Shown here: positions 48,583-59,815 of the stretch, in pieces
Layout of the letters: each line of letters opens with the position of its first letter
Numbering within the stretch: position 1 is the first letter of the stretch
DNA from: Cricetomys ansorgei
Lineage: Eukaryota; Chordata; Mammalia; Rodentia; Nesomyidae
NCBI GenBank assembly: GCA_026225945.1
Contig: JAMJFZ010000770.1
Coordinates: 869,501-933,500, forward strand
Direction: 5' to 3'
Length of the DNA stretch: 64,000 nt
The notes under the pieces: model-generated
Seen by the model: the letters and a program-made list of their open reading frames with translations, nothing else
Told to the model about the DNA's origin: nothing
Database searches by the model: none
Position numbers and translations under genes: made by a program

Positions 48583-48710
48583 GTGACAGGTGTGTGTGAT
48601 CCCAGAACCAGGATGGTGGACAGACTAAGACTGCCTGGGGTGTTTAGGGAGCTCTAAGCCAGCGTGGCTACATAGTCAGATCCTGACTCAGAAAACACAC
48701 ACACTCACAC
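48583..48710 (+). mobile_element. Degraded B1-like SINE
   Basis: GACAGGTGTGTGTGATCCCA, 'AGCTCTAAGCCAGCGTGGCTACATAG' type sequence and CCTGACTCAGAAAACACACA fit an old B1 or B4 half. Confidence 0.5.
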
Positions 48711-49264
48711 TCAGAAAAGTGTATGTGAAGCATGAATGCCTGTATATTTGAAATAGGTAAAATTACAAGTGATCTCTTAGTATCAGAAGGAAGATGGCCT
48801 CCTTTTAAAGCCTCAGATACTTTGTATTTGCTGTGATAAGGAACGTGGTTTTGTTTCAAACACAAGGCAATTGAAGAATATAAGATTAAACAAATGCATA
48901 ACAGACAAAAGCCAAGCCCAGGAGCGAGTGCCTTAGTGGATTAGAGGATAAGAGATTATGTCTTCCTGGGCAACAGTTGGTAGTGACTCTCATTCTGGTT
49001 GGTGATACTGACGTTTGTAAATCCTTATTTCTCTTTCCACTTCCCATTCTAGGCCTTGCATGTTTTATCTTCCCTAGAACGACTGGAGGAACTAGGCTGT
49101 TTCATGCTGTTGTCAGCTGTGTGGAATGTTTTGTTCTTCATGGGATGGTACCACCCAGCTAGCACCACAAACCAAGGACAAGACCTTACTTTATATTCCT
49201 TTAGCATGTAGCCCAGAGGTAGTACCACCAACTTCTCCAGTTTCTCTCTCCCTCCCTTCATTTT

Positions 49265-49450
49265 CTTTTCAAAATGAATTAATGTTTTATTTGTATTTGT
49301 GCTCGTGTAAACTTATATGTACCACATATGTGCAAAAACCCCCAGAGATTCTCTGGAGTCAGAGTTACAGATACTGTGAGCAGCCTAATGTTGGTGCTAG
49401 GAACGGAACCCAGGTCTTTCGCAGAAGCAACACTCTCCAGCTCCTCCCAA
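49265..49450 (-). mobile_element. B2/B3-like SINE, diverged
   Basis: CTGGAGTCAGAGTTACAGAT, GGTGCTAGGAACGGAACCCA and 'AGAAGCAACACTCTCCAG'. It is older than most others here. Confidence 0.7.
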
Positions 49451-50641
49451 TGTTTTCCTGTTCAGCTTTTTATGTTTTTATCAAAGACTTGTGCTTTCCT
49501 GGGTTGCAGGTGTTCATAGGTCTAACCAGAGACATCTTTTGAACAAGGATCTTGTTTTCAAACACATAAATGACTGCATAGTTAAGGGTTCATAGTATAT
49601 GGCTGAGAGGACTGCAGATTTCCCAGCATTGACCCAAATGGAGGAGGGATGGGAGGAGAATACCTCCCTTTCCCTGTGCCTCTCTGTTGCAAGGGTGAGT
49701 GAGTGTGGGGGAATTGGTAAACATGCTCTTTGGGGGTATCCTTTTAATAGATTGTTTGTCTATAAAAAGACCTTAAGTTGTTGTAGATAGGATTTTGCTG
49801 GCATGCCAGTTTTGAGCTTTTACATAAACTTTTTCACTTCTCCAATGTAAACTATTAATTATTATTTTTACTGATTTCAGTGTTATTCCTTTATAGATAC
49901 TCATGAGGGCTGCAGCACTTCTGCTTGCCTACTGTAAGAGGGAACACCATGCTTGACCCCAGGCAGGGTCTAGCATACAAACATGCGAAATCCTCTCCAC
50001 TGGCCGTCTGTGCCCAATGCTGTAATCCATACTTCACTGAGTCACTCCGCTCATTTATAACTTCCCTGTCCCCTCACCGATGTTCTGTTTCCAAGCCCAT
50101 GCCTAAATTGTTCAAAGGCTGCTGTGTTCATCCTGTCGTGAACTGATCTTCTCTGCCCTGCTGTCCTTCGTTCTCCTTTTCTCTACCTTCTTCTGCTGCT
50201 TTCTCTTTTGAATTCCAAGGACAGAAGTATTTGGATCCTTTGCTTTTCTCTTCTTGGATTATAAGGTTCCCCAAAGTAGGAACAATACATTTATTTGTCT
50301 TTTCACTGCACTTGTGTTATTTTCAAAATGCTGTCTCATATAAGCATAGCAAAAATATCTTAATGGACTTAATTATGAAATATTGAGGAAGCAAGCGTTG
50401 TTTTAACTAAGCCAATGGCGGTGTTTTGTGTGTAGGGGTCAAAGGTCTGTGACATTTGGTCCCTTTCTTCCTTTTTCCTGCAAGGACCCTGCAGCTAGAG
50501 TGAACGCTGTTGCAGAACTAGAGGCCAGGAAGGGTCCTGCATGGCTCACTGACTGCTTCTTTTCTGAGGAGGGAGATAACAAATGGAATTTCTGTGTGAC
50601 CACTTCCACTGAGTTTCCAGAGAAACTTTAAAGAGACTGAA

Positions 50642-50696
50642 CTTCCTTCCTTCCTTCCTTCCTTCCTTCCTTCCTTCCTTCCTTCCTTCCTTCCTT
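50642..50696. repeat. (CTTC)n microsatellite
   Basis: About 13 pure TTCC units. Confidence 0.98.
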
Positions 50697-50819
50697 TCCT
50701 TTTTTGTTTATTTTTATTTTCATCTATCTAGCTTGTCATTCATTGATTTATTCACTATTTGTTATCTAGCTATTCATTTGTTCATTTAGTTATTCACTTA
50801 TATCCATCCATCCTTTTGT

Positions 50820-51163
50820 CTGTATCTATCATCTATATCTATCTATCTACCTGTCATCTATCTATCTATCATCTACCTGTCATCTATCTATCTATCATCT
50901 ACCTGTCATCTATCTATCATCTACCTGTCATCTATCTATCATCTATCATCTACCTGTCATCTATCTATCATCTACCTGTCATCCATCTATCTATCTATCT
51001 ATCTATCTATCATCTACCTGTCATCTATCATCTATCATCTACCTGTCATCTATCTATCTATCTATCTATCATCTACCTGTCATCTAACTATCATCTATCA
51101 TCTACCTATCATCCATCTATCTATCTATCTATCTATCTATCATCTATCATCTATCATCTATCT
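50820..51163. repeat. TATC array with CATCTACCTGT higher-order spacing
   Basis: TATC tetranucleotides are interrupted by CATCTACCTGT about ten times, giving a loose period of 26-40 bp. The array ends at a B1. Confidence 0.96.
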
Positions 51164-51305
51164 ATTTGAGACAGGATCTTTATTACATAGCTCTGGCTGT
51201 CCTGGAACTCACTATGTAGATCAGGTTGGCCTTGACCTCACAGGGATCCGCCTGCCTCTGCCTCCTGAGTGCTGGGATTACAGACTTGCACCACCACTGC
51301 CAGGT
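51164..51305 (-). mobile_element. B1 SINE abutting the TATC array
   Basis: TTTGAGACAGGATCTTTATT, GGCTGTCCTGGAACTCACTA and GATCCGCCTGCCTCTGCCTC are in order. The tetranucleotide array ends exactly where the B1 A-tail would be, so it probably grew from that tail. Confidence 0.93.
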
Positions 51306-51995
51306 GAGACTGACTTCTTGCACACATCATTTAAGGAAGTCTAGAATGATAGCTTCATGACTTTATCTCTTCTCATGGAACTGTAACTGGCAATGGCCTT
51401 TATTTGGGTCCTGACTTTGTATCATCACAACAACCTGTTGGATGTGCAGAGAGGTGCAGTAGCGTCTCTGTGGGTAACAACGAACTCCTGCTCTTCTGGA
51501 AAAGAGCCATGCTTGATGATTTTCCCCCCTTAATACTATCCTGCCAGTTTTGCTGATAAAAGCGACCATTCTCTGTGACCTTTCACATGAAAATACCCAA
51601 AGTACCCATGAATCACTGCCTTTGAATGAAAGAGAAATTAATTTGTTGTGCATGGAAAGCGGCAGTTTTCAGAATCCCAAATGTGTGTGTGCATATGTGC
51701 ACCTGTGTACATGCTATGTAAATGTCTTCTTCTATCATTGGATAGTTCATACTATATTTCTGATTTCAGAATTGTTTGCCAAATAGCCTTTATTTTTAAA
51801 GCTTTTATGGCATTACTTAGGAACTATATTTATTGATACAAACACTCTTCTTTTAAAATGCTCATTCATTTAGGTATGTAAGGTCATTACATTGGTAGTG
51901 TTTCTGTACCTCTGAAGAAAGGAACTTTTAAATAAATTATTGTCGTCTGTGTTACTGAACATGTGGTCAGTTGTCATGTTCATACGTCCCCATGA

Positions 51996-52115
<120 letters not shown>

Positions 52116-53109
52116 TGAGAGGCTGCCTGAAATACACTTTTGATGAAAATTGCAGTTACCAGAGTCTTATTAAACTGACAGGTAAACAGATACCCAACTC
52201 GTAATGGAGTAATTACAGTGACCGTCTAATCTTCACTTGTTGGATGGGAGAGAAATTGGTGCTGTGCAGAAGTCTTCCTTCTGTATATTTTGAAGATAAT
52301 TACCCTCTCACAGAAAGGCTTTTTAAAACAAATTTTTATTTTACATTGGTAAAGGGTTTTGTTTTTATACTGTATTTTTAAGAAATTAGAGTTGTTCTGT
52401 TTTCTATGAAGAAATTACTAACATCTGGCCATATAATTTACAGTGTGGTCCAAGGATTTGAACCAAGTTTATTTAATCCCAGTGTGTAATTACTTTGATA
52501 ATTTTTGGTGTGGAGGATACTGTTTTCCTTCTGAGTTTGAAACTGCTGTATGTGTTTTATATATAATATATTCTTTTATATATAATACATCCTGTTATAA
52601 ATATGGAATACTTAATATCTTCTTATTTTTTTTAGAAGTCAAAAATAATCTGTTGTTTAGTAAAGCTTAGATTTTCTAAATGCAACATTAGTTGGATCTT
52701 TTCGTGCATCTTCCTGAGCAGCAGGCATTTCTGCTTGTAGCCATTTCCATCTAGATTACTTGGGCTTTGTGCTGTAGAGGTGGCTTGGTAAGTCCTTTGC
52801 TGAGGAGTTCCTGGAGAGCTGTCCTGTCCTGAGGACCACCAGTCTCCAGTGACTCAGAGAGCACAGGCAGGGCAGTAAGCTCTGGCAGAGAGCTTCCTTG
52901 TGTAATAGCATTGCCAGGCGGGACTGGTTTGCTGAGCTTGCCCTGAACTTTGCCTTTGGAACTTCTCCCTTTGGACTTTGCCCTTAGGTTTGTTCACCAG
53001 GCATTGCCTTTCCTGGCCAACTTTCTCCTTGTCATTTTTATAACGGCAAATAATTTTTAAGAAATCTCGTGTATGATGATTTGAATAGCAGTTAGAAAAT
53101 CTGAAGCCA

Positions 53110-53482
53110 AGGAGAGGCTGGAGAAATGACTGTTATGAACTTGCTTGCCAGGCAAGCAACATCTCAACATCTCCGAGTTGAGATCCCAGCACCTATCTAA
53201 AAGAACTAAAACAAACCCCATACAACCAAAGCAGTAACAAAACAAAACAGGCATGGTGGATCAGGCTGAGACTCCTGGAGCTGGGGAGACAGAGGCAGAA
53301 TTCCTGGTGCTTGTGGGCCTGCCAGTTTAGTCAAATTGGCAAACTCCAGGTTCCAAAGGAGAGCCTGTTTAAAAAAAAAGTAGGCAGCACTAGCAGAGGT
53401 AGACACTTGATGTAGACTTCTGGTCTTTTCCTGCACAAACATGTGTATAAAACATGCACACACTCACACACACACTGAAGAA
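53110..53482 (+). mobile_element. Composite rodent SINE (tRNA-like head plus B1-like middle, CA tail)
   Basis: GGCTGGAGAAATGACTGTTA and GAGTTGAGATCCCAGCACC form the head. AGGCATGGTGGATCAGGCTG, GGAGACAGAGGCAGAATTCC and CAAACTCCAGGTTCC follow. It ends with 'GACTTCTGGTC' and a CACACACACAC tail. I do not name the subfamily. Confidence 0.65.
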
Positions 53483-53867
53483 AAGAGGAATTATGTACTT
53501 GGCTACAGAGAAATGTTGTCACGGAAATGGAGGATTAAAATTTGTATAATTGTTCCATTATCATTAGGGTTATCGTCTGTCTTCTCTACCAGAAGTAATC
53601 CGGTCTTCAAATGACTAGTTCTGCTTTCTTCATCTTTTCCTGTTTCTCCACTTACTTTCTTTCTAATTTCCTAGAGAAAGAAATCTGTTCTACTTAGTGG
53701 GAAAGTCATTCAGTACAGTGGAATCTCAGCCTCAGAAGCTAGGTCCTAATGTAAGCAAGAAGGTAACACCCCTCACACACCCCCCAGAGACTTGGTCTCC
53801 ATTAAAACCTTGTAGGAAGGCACCCTGTTGGATGCTGTAGGTGATGATCTGTAAAACACCAGTATGT

Positions 53868-53960
53868 TTGCTATGATTAAACACCATGGCCAAAAATGAT
53901 TTATCAAAGGAAAAGTTTATTTTGGCTTATGGTTCCAGAGGGAGAGTCCACAATGATAGA
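53868..53960 (-). mobile_element. 3' fragment of the same muroid repeat family, inverted
   Basis: GCTATGATTAAACACCATGG is the reverse complement of the CCATGGTGTTTAATCATAGC-type end of that family. It continues with AGTTTATTTTGGCTTATGGT. Limits are approximate. Confidence 0.45.
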
Positions 53961-54182
53961 ATTCAAAGGAAGTTCATGAATATGGATGAATAGAGAACAT
54001 ATATAATTTTTTATTATCATCTTCCTGGAATTTAGTGTCTTCTACAATGTAATAAACTAAGGTAAAAGTGATATCTGTGGAACTTCCACCATTGAGAACC
54101 GCACATATCTTCTTACTCCATTATGATATTGTGGTGTTGCTAGGTTATATGAGTGATCAGATTCATTGGAGCTACTTATTAT

Positions 54183-54397
54183 TTTAAAGATTATTTATTT
54201 TTTAATTTATATGTATGCATGTGAGTCTGTGCATATCATGTGGGTACAGGAGCCTTCAGAGGCTAGGAGAGTCTAGATCCCCTGGAACTGGAGTTACTGA
54301 TGACTGTGGACTGCCTGATGGGGGTGCTGGGGACCAAACCCAGGTCTTCTGCAAGAGCAATAAGCACTCTTAACTTCTGAGCCATCTCCAGCCTCTG
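54183..54397 (-). mobile_element. B3-like SINE, near full length
   Basis: TTAAAGATTATTTATTTTTT, GATCCCCTGGAACTGGAGTT, AACCCAGGTCTTCTGCAAGA and GAGCCATCTCCAGCC. Confidence 0.9.
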
Positions 54398-54471
54398 GAA
54401 CTTATTATTTAATAAAGAACCACATGTATTGTAGCCTCAATATTTTAAAGAATATTTTTGCCAGAGTGTAA

Positions 54472-54625
54472 GGGGTGGTGGTGGCTCACAATTTTAATCC
54501 CAGCACTTGGGAGGCTGAGGCAGGTGGATCTCTGAGAGTTCCAGGTCAGCCTGGTCTACACAGTGAGTTCCAGGATAGCCAGAGTTACACCAGAGAAACC
54601 CTGTACAGAAAAAGAAAAAACAAAA
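54472..54625 (+). mobile_element. B1 SINE
   Basis: GGGGTGGTGGTGGCTCACAA, TTTAATCCCAGCACTTGGGA, GAGTTCCAGGTCAGCCTGG and a GAGTTACACCAGAGAAACCC end. Confidence 0.93.
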
Positions 54626-54704
54626 CAACACCAAAAAAATCTTATGTCTATCTTTCAGTGTATGCAGTCCTATTTATTTAAAAAGTTATTTATATGTATA
54701 TATT

Positions 54705-54905
54705 TTTTGTTTTCAGCGCTAGGGATCAAACCCAGTGTCCTTCCCATAGTGAGCGTGCACCTGCCTCTGAGCCATACTCCCAGTCTACTCACTATATCCT
54801 TTAAAAGAAAAGGTCTTGCTGAGGATGGTACTAGACTCTTGGGCTCTAATGATTCTCCTGCTGTGGCTTCCTGAGCAGCTGAACTGCAGTGTGTGCCACT
54901 GTGTT
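54705..54905 (-). mobile_element. ID/B4-like SINE
   Basis: AGGGATCAAACCCAGTGTCC and CCTCTGAGCCATACTCCCAG match the reverse ID head. The following part to about 54905 looks like a diverged B1-like segment. Confidence 0.55.
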
Positions 54906-56499
54906 CAGTAGAGCCATTCATCTTATAGAACTTGCAGTTGTGTGTTGACAAGTTCCTGTGCTGTGTCATCTACAATGGAACCCATGGCTTAAGCAAGGCT
55001 AGGAAGGCCTGCTCTGATATGAGGAGCCAAACCATGAATAAACAGTAGAAAGTGTATAGTACTGTAGAGGATGAGACTAGAAGAGTAATGGAGGGGAGAG
55101 ACATAAAATGGTGGTGGTGGGGCTTGCATGAAAACAGAACCATGAGGGTGGTTCTCACTGAGACAGCACTGCAGCAAGGTACTGAGAGCACAGGGGGATT
55201 GGGGTTTAGCCAGCAGCACCTGGAGAGGGCCAGCAGCAGCCAGCATGCTGATGGTGATGTGAGGGGAAAGTAGGAGCCTGGAGTGTTGGTACACCATCAT
55301 CCTCCATCCTTGGGAGGTAGATGCAGAAGGGTCAGGCGTTCAAGCTACATTGAGAGGTAGAGGTAAACATAGGCTGTGTGAGATTCTCAAGAAAACCAAG
55401 AACAGATGACTAGTAGGCATTTCATCAGAGTGGTCTTGGTGGGGGTAGAGCCACATCGTGTAAGCTTTTAAGAGTTTGTTTGGAGGTTGTAGCAGAGGAT
55501 TACAGTGGTCACTCATCTATAAAGAACAGTCTTCTATTGGTGATGATCATCCTCTTTGGCCAAGTGTGCAGCTATGAGAGGGTTGCATATGGAGAGGCGA
55601 GGCAGGAGGGACATCTGCTCAGGCCAGCCAGATCAGCTGAGTTAACCCTGATGGTCAATAGGGTGACAGGCATCACAGCCAGATTTTCCTCTCATCATGA
55701 GGCCTTGTGGGCATTCTGGTAAATCTGTTAATTCTTTCTAGTTAAACAAGGGATGCACTTAGATGTGGTTAGTAAAAATAGATCACTTTCTACTAAAAAA
55801 ATTTGTCTTCAACATGATGAATGGCCCATTTCTGTAATCTTGTGTAGATGAGCAGATGTTTGACACTGTGGGTTTTATGATGAATACTTTTGTTAAAAAA
55901 AAAAAGCCATTCCATATCCTCTGTTTATTAAAAACAGCAACAACACCAAACAAAGTAACAAACCGAAACCCAAAAGTCTCGAAGATTTCAGAGTAGCCCA
56001 GTGATCCCAGATAGTCTCCCATAGCCATGAAGTGTAATGCCACTGCACACTTGTCCAGCTTCTCCTCTCCTGTCTTCCACTTTGAAGAAGAAACGTCTGT
56101 TTTCACAACCTACAAATAATTTCTATCCTTTGGATGCAATATAGAGTTTAGTATCAGTTCCTTCGTCTTCTGTCCTGAGAGCATCTATATCTTGTAACAT
56201 CTTTCCTTTGTTTTGGCAGTGAGGTCAATTTAAGTCTTGCCTAACAACAACAGGGAGAGATTCAAGAGCATGTCTGATGTGACTGTATAATAAATGGAGA
56301 CAAGAATCGTGAAGGTTGTTAAGTGTGGAGCTTAGGCGTTTCCATAGCAGTCCTGGCTTTCTTTTCTATACACGAGTTTACGTGAAATGTGCGACCTAAG
56401 TGGAACCTTGCCGACGTTTATGACTAACCGTGCTTTGCTTGGTGGACAATAATTGTTTCTTGAATTAATGTATAAATGAAAGTAACAAGAGGTGTGTGC

Positions 56500-56578
56500 T
56501 TGGTTTTGGTTGGTTGCTGGGTGCAGAACCCAGAGTGTTGCATGTGCCGTCTGCCTCTGAACTACATTCCTGGTCCAG
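56500..56578 (-). mobile_element. ID-like SINE fragment
   Basis: GTTGCTGGGTGCAGAACCCA and 'CTGCCTCTGAACTACATTCCTGG' are the reverse ID head, diverged. Confidence 0.5.
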
Positions 56579-57227
56579 AAGATGTTCTTAACACAGCTTT
56601 CCTTTAGTTCCAAAATATACCTGTGATGTTTTCAAACTGTGTTTTATTTTGATGACTTCGATGTTTTACTTTTGATGTTCTTGGCTTAAAAGTAAAATGA
56701 AAGATTTTAGTCATTATGTTAGAGGCAAACTGTAAAGTGCTGTATTATTCTCTTTATGAATTAAAATATCTATCCCATCTAGTAAGACTTTGGTCACATG
56801 GAACTGAAAATGATTCATTGTGCTTCTAGATTCTTTGAGGTTTGTAGTCTGCTCAAGTCTGAATGCCATTTCCCTAAACCAAAGATACAGTGGAAGACTA
56901 AGAAAACTCAAGACCTTTTTTCTCAGAGAGCAGAAATAGATTCCCCCGCTCCCAGGCTTTGAAATGTGCACAGTATTATGCATTTTAAGTGCAGAGACAA
57001 GCACATCTGATAACTGAGTGTGACAACGCCAGATGCACTGTTTGTACACTAAACTGGTTTTAATATTCTATGTTCAATACAAGTTTTTAATTTGAAGACA
57101 GACATAGTTAGAAGTAAAGATAATTAATTACATTTTATATTTCAAATATACCAGTGAATGGACAACAGTTTTCAGTTACTTTTAGATAAGCTTGAGGGGT
57201 TTTTTTTTTTCCTTCAAAATTGTTTAC

Positions 57228-57440
57228 ATTTACTTATTTTATTTGCTTGTTTTTGTGTGTGCGCATAAAGGTGTGCACATGCCATGGTGCATATGTGAAC
57301 GCCAGAGGGCTGCTTGTGGGAATCTGCCCTGAGAGTTCAGGGATCAGACTTGGGTTATTGGCCTCGGTGAGTTCAGGGATCAGAACTCGGGTTATCGGCC
57401 TTGGTGGCAGGTTCCCTTTCTGGTTGAGCCTTCTCATTGA
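57228..57440 (-). mobile_element. SINE (B4/RSINE-like) with internal 36-bp tandem duplication
   Basis: GAACGCCAGAGGGCTGCTTG, then GAGTTCAGGGATCAGA twice (57333 and 57369), then GTGGCAGGTTCCCTTTCTGG and GAGCC. The tail, TTTGTGTGTGCGCATAAAGG, is to the left. Confidence 0.6.
57333..57405. repeat. 36-bp tandem duplication
   Basis: GAGTTCAGGGATCAGA...TGGGTTATTGGCC and GAGTTCAGGGATCAGA...CGGGTTATCGGCC, starting at 57333 and 57369. Confidence 0.92.
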
Positions 57441-57483
57441 ATCCTAAGTTTGAGTTTTATTTAGTTAATTAATTTTAATTTTA

Positions 57484-57631
57484 TTTTTTTGAGATAAGAT
57501 GTAATTGCATTGTTCTGCTTGGCCTGGAATTTACTATGTACGCCAGGCTAGCCATGAACTTACAGAGATATACCTGCCTCTGCCTCCTGTGTGCTGCGAT
57601 TAAGGGCATGTGTTACCATACCTGGCTGAGT
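57484..57631 (-). mobile_element. B1 SINE, diverged
   Basis: TTTTTTTGAGATAAGATGTA, CGCCAGGCTAGCCATGAACT and CTGCCTCTGCCTCCTGTGTG, ending at ACCATACCTGGCTG. Confidence 0.85.
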
Positions 57632-57869
57632 TTGCGTTAAGTTTGAGTGTTATAAGTTTGAGCATAATGAACTGGCTAAATAATCCTGTATTGTAAGTAT
57701 TTAGTAAACCTATTTTGATGATGCAATAATGATTTAGATTAGTTTAGGAATAAAATAGAAAGCAATAATTGAATCTATACTTCCCCCACCCTGATTTAAG
57801 TATTTTGAGTCATTTTAAAGAAGATACAACTCTGATGTCCTGTGTGGTGTGTAGGAGACTGTTGCACTT

Positions 57870-58726
57870 GAGGTCCTGCATCTGGGGCACTGTGGATTCT
57901 AGGGGCATCTTCCCGCATCTGGGGCACTGTGGATTCTAGGGGCATCTTCCCGCATCTGGGGCACTGTGGATTCTAGGGGCATCTTCCCGCATCTGGGGCA
58001 TTGTGGATTCTAGGGGGTATCTTCCCGCATCCGGGGACTGTGAGTTCTAGGGGGCATCTTCCTGCATCTGAGGCGCTGTGGGTTCTAGGGGGCATCTTCC
58101 CGCATCTGGGGCACTGTGGATTCTTAGGGGGTATCTTCCCGCATCTGGGGCATTGTGGATTCTAGGGGGCAGCTTCTCACATCCGGGGACTGTGGGTTCT
58201 AGGGGCATCTCCCGCATCTGGGGCACCGTGGGTTCCAGGGGGCGTCTCCACATCTGGGGCACCGTGGGTTCTAGGGGGCATCTCCCGCATCTGGGGCACC
58301 GTGGGTTCCAGGGGCATCTCCTGCATCTGGGGCACCGTGGGTTCTAGGGGCATCTCCCGCATCTGGGGCACCGTGGGTTCCAGGGGGCATCTCCCGCATC
58401 TGGGGCACCGTGGGTTCCAGGGGGCATCTCCCGCATCTGGGGCACCGTGGGTTCTAGGGGCATCTCCTGCATCTGGGGCACCGTGGGTTCCAGGGGCATC
58501 TCCCGCATCTGGGGCACCATGGGTTCCAGGGGCATCTCCCGCATCTGGGGCACCGTGGGTTCTAGGGGCATCTCCCGCATCTGGGGCACCGTGGGTTCTA
58601 GGGGCATCTCCCGCATCTGGGGCACCGTGGGTTCTAGGGGCATCTCCCGCATCTGGGGCACCGTGGGTTCTAGGGGCATCTCCCGCATCTGGGGCACCGT
58701 GGGTTCCAGGGGGCATCTTCCTGCAG
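57870..58726. repeat. G-rich 36-bp minisatellite, about 23 units
   Basis: Each unit contains GCATCTGGGGCACCGTGGGT then TCTAGGGG or CCAGGGGG and CATCTCCC. Unit starts (GCATCTGGGG or variants) lie near 57877, 57914, 57951, 57988 and so on to about 58685. The left nine units read CACTGTGGAT/CATTGTGGAT and CATCTTCCC and are diverged. The right fourteen are nearly identical. The 36-bp length keeps frames open on both strands, but no initiation context or protein similarity supports coding. Confidence 0.97.
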
Positions 58727-58991
58727 AGTTGTATTTGCTGTTGTTCCCACTGCTTGTGTAACTGGCCAGGCCCTTTTCACTTTGTTTGTGTCTTTTAACT
58801 TCCAAGCCATATATATTACTGTTTCACTGGTATACTTGAAAACGATTTGCTTACTTTTATTTTATATGTATGGCATTTTGCCTGCATAAGTGTCTCAGGA
58901 CAAACCGTGAGTCTGTTCACCCTTTGCTCTGAATTAAGCTGAAGCAAATCTGTTTCCTATGGGGACGACTATCTTTGATTTGCTAGTCTAA

Positions 58992-59138
<147 letters not shown>

Positions 59139-59506
59139 TAGTGGTGGAGACCCTGATTATGCTGCGATGCTGGGATAGTTTTGGGTGGGATGGAAGTGAT
59201 AGAAACCCATAACCAAAGCACAGCAGTCCAAGGTGAGTAGCCAGGCTAGACGCATTCCACCTATGGAGCCATCCAGACTCTTCCAAGACCGAGTCATTGG
59301 AGATATTTGCTTTTAAAGAATAGTAATAAATGCTATTAATACATGTAACATATAAAGTTATAATAACATATAATAACATTTGTGTGTGTGTTACAATAAT
59401 AATATATAATAAAAGGAATCTTCCCTTTCATCACATTCTTTATGGCTTTCCTGTTCATGTTATTGTCTTTAAGCAGTAGTGTTCTTAACTTTGCTGAAGT
59501 CCTACT

Positions 59507-59605
59507 CACACGTACAGGACTTTTCTACATAGCCCAGGTTAGCCTTAAATATGCAGTCGTCTTGCTTTGCCTCCAGAGCACTGGATTTTAGGTGTGCTGT
59601 GTTGG
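59507..59605 (-). mobile_element. B1 SINE relic
   Basis: TTCTACATAGCCCAGGTTAG and 'CTTGCTTTGCCTCCAGAGCACTGG' type sequence are B1-like and old. Confidence 0.5.
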
Positions 59606-59751
59606 TCTCCAAGAAATAAAGCCAAACTTACCAAGAATCTCAAAAAGCACTTGCAACTATTAAAACAAAAAGGACTCAGATAAAGAATCAAGGGTTTATT
59701 TTTCTCTGATTGTACAGTCTCCTTGTTTGCTCTAGAAAGTGTGGGGAATTT

Positions 59752-59815
59752 GGCACATAAGTGGTGCACAGACATACATGCTGGCAAAACACCCATATAC
59801 ATAACGTCAGAATAA
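59752..59815 (+). mobile_element. B3-like SINE tail fragment
   Basis: GTGGTGCACAGACATACATG, CTGGCAAAACACCCATATAC and ATAACGTCAGAATAAAA match the 3' end of B3. The head is missing. Confidence 0.6.

Noticed and set aside
57870..58726. CRISPR-like regular repeat array
   Set aside because: There are no unique spacers. The units are contiguous and the DNA is rodent.
58177..58805. Open frames of 153-179 codons with a 12-residue repeat (THGAPDAGDA type)
   Set aside because: The 36-bp unit keeps frame on both strands, so long frames are expected without selection. It lies in an intron of Pcca.
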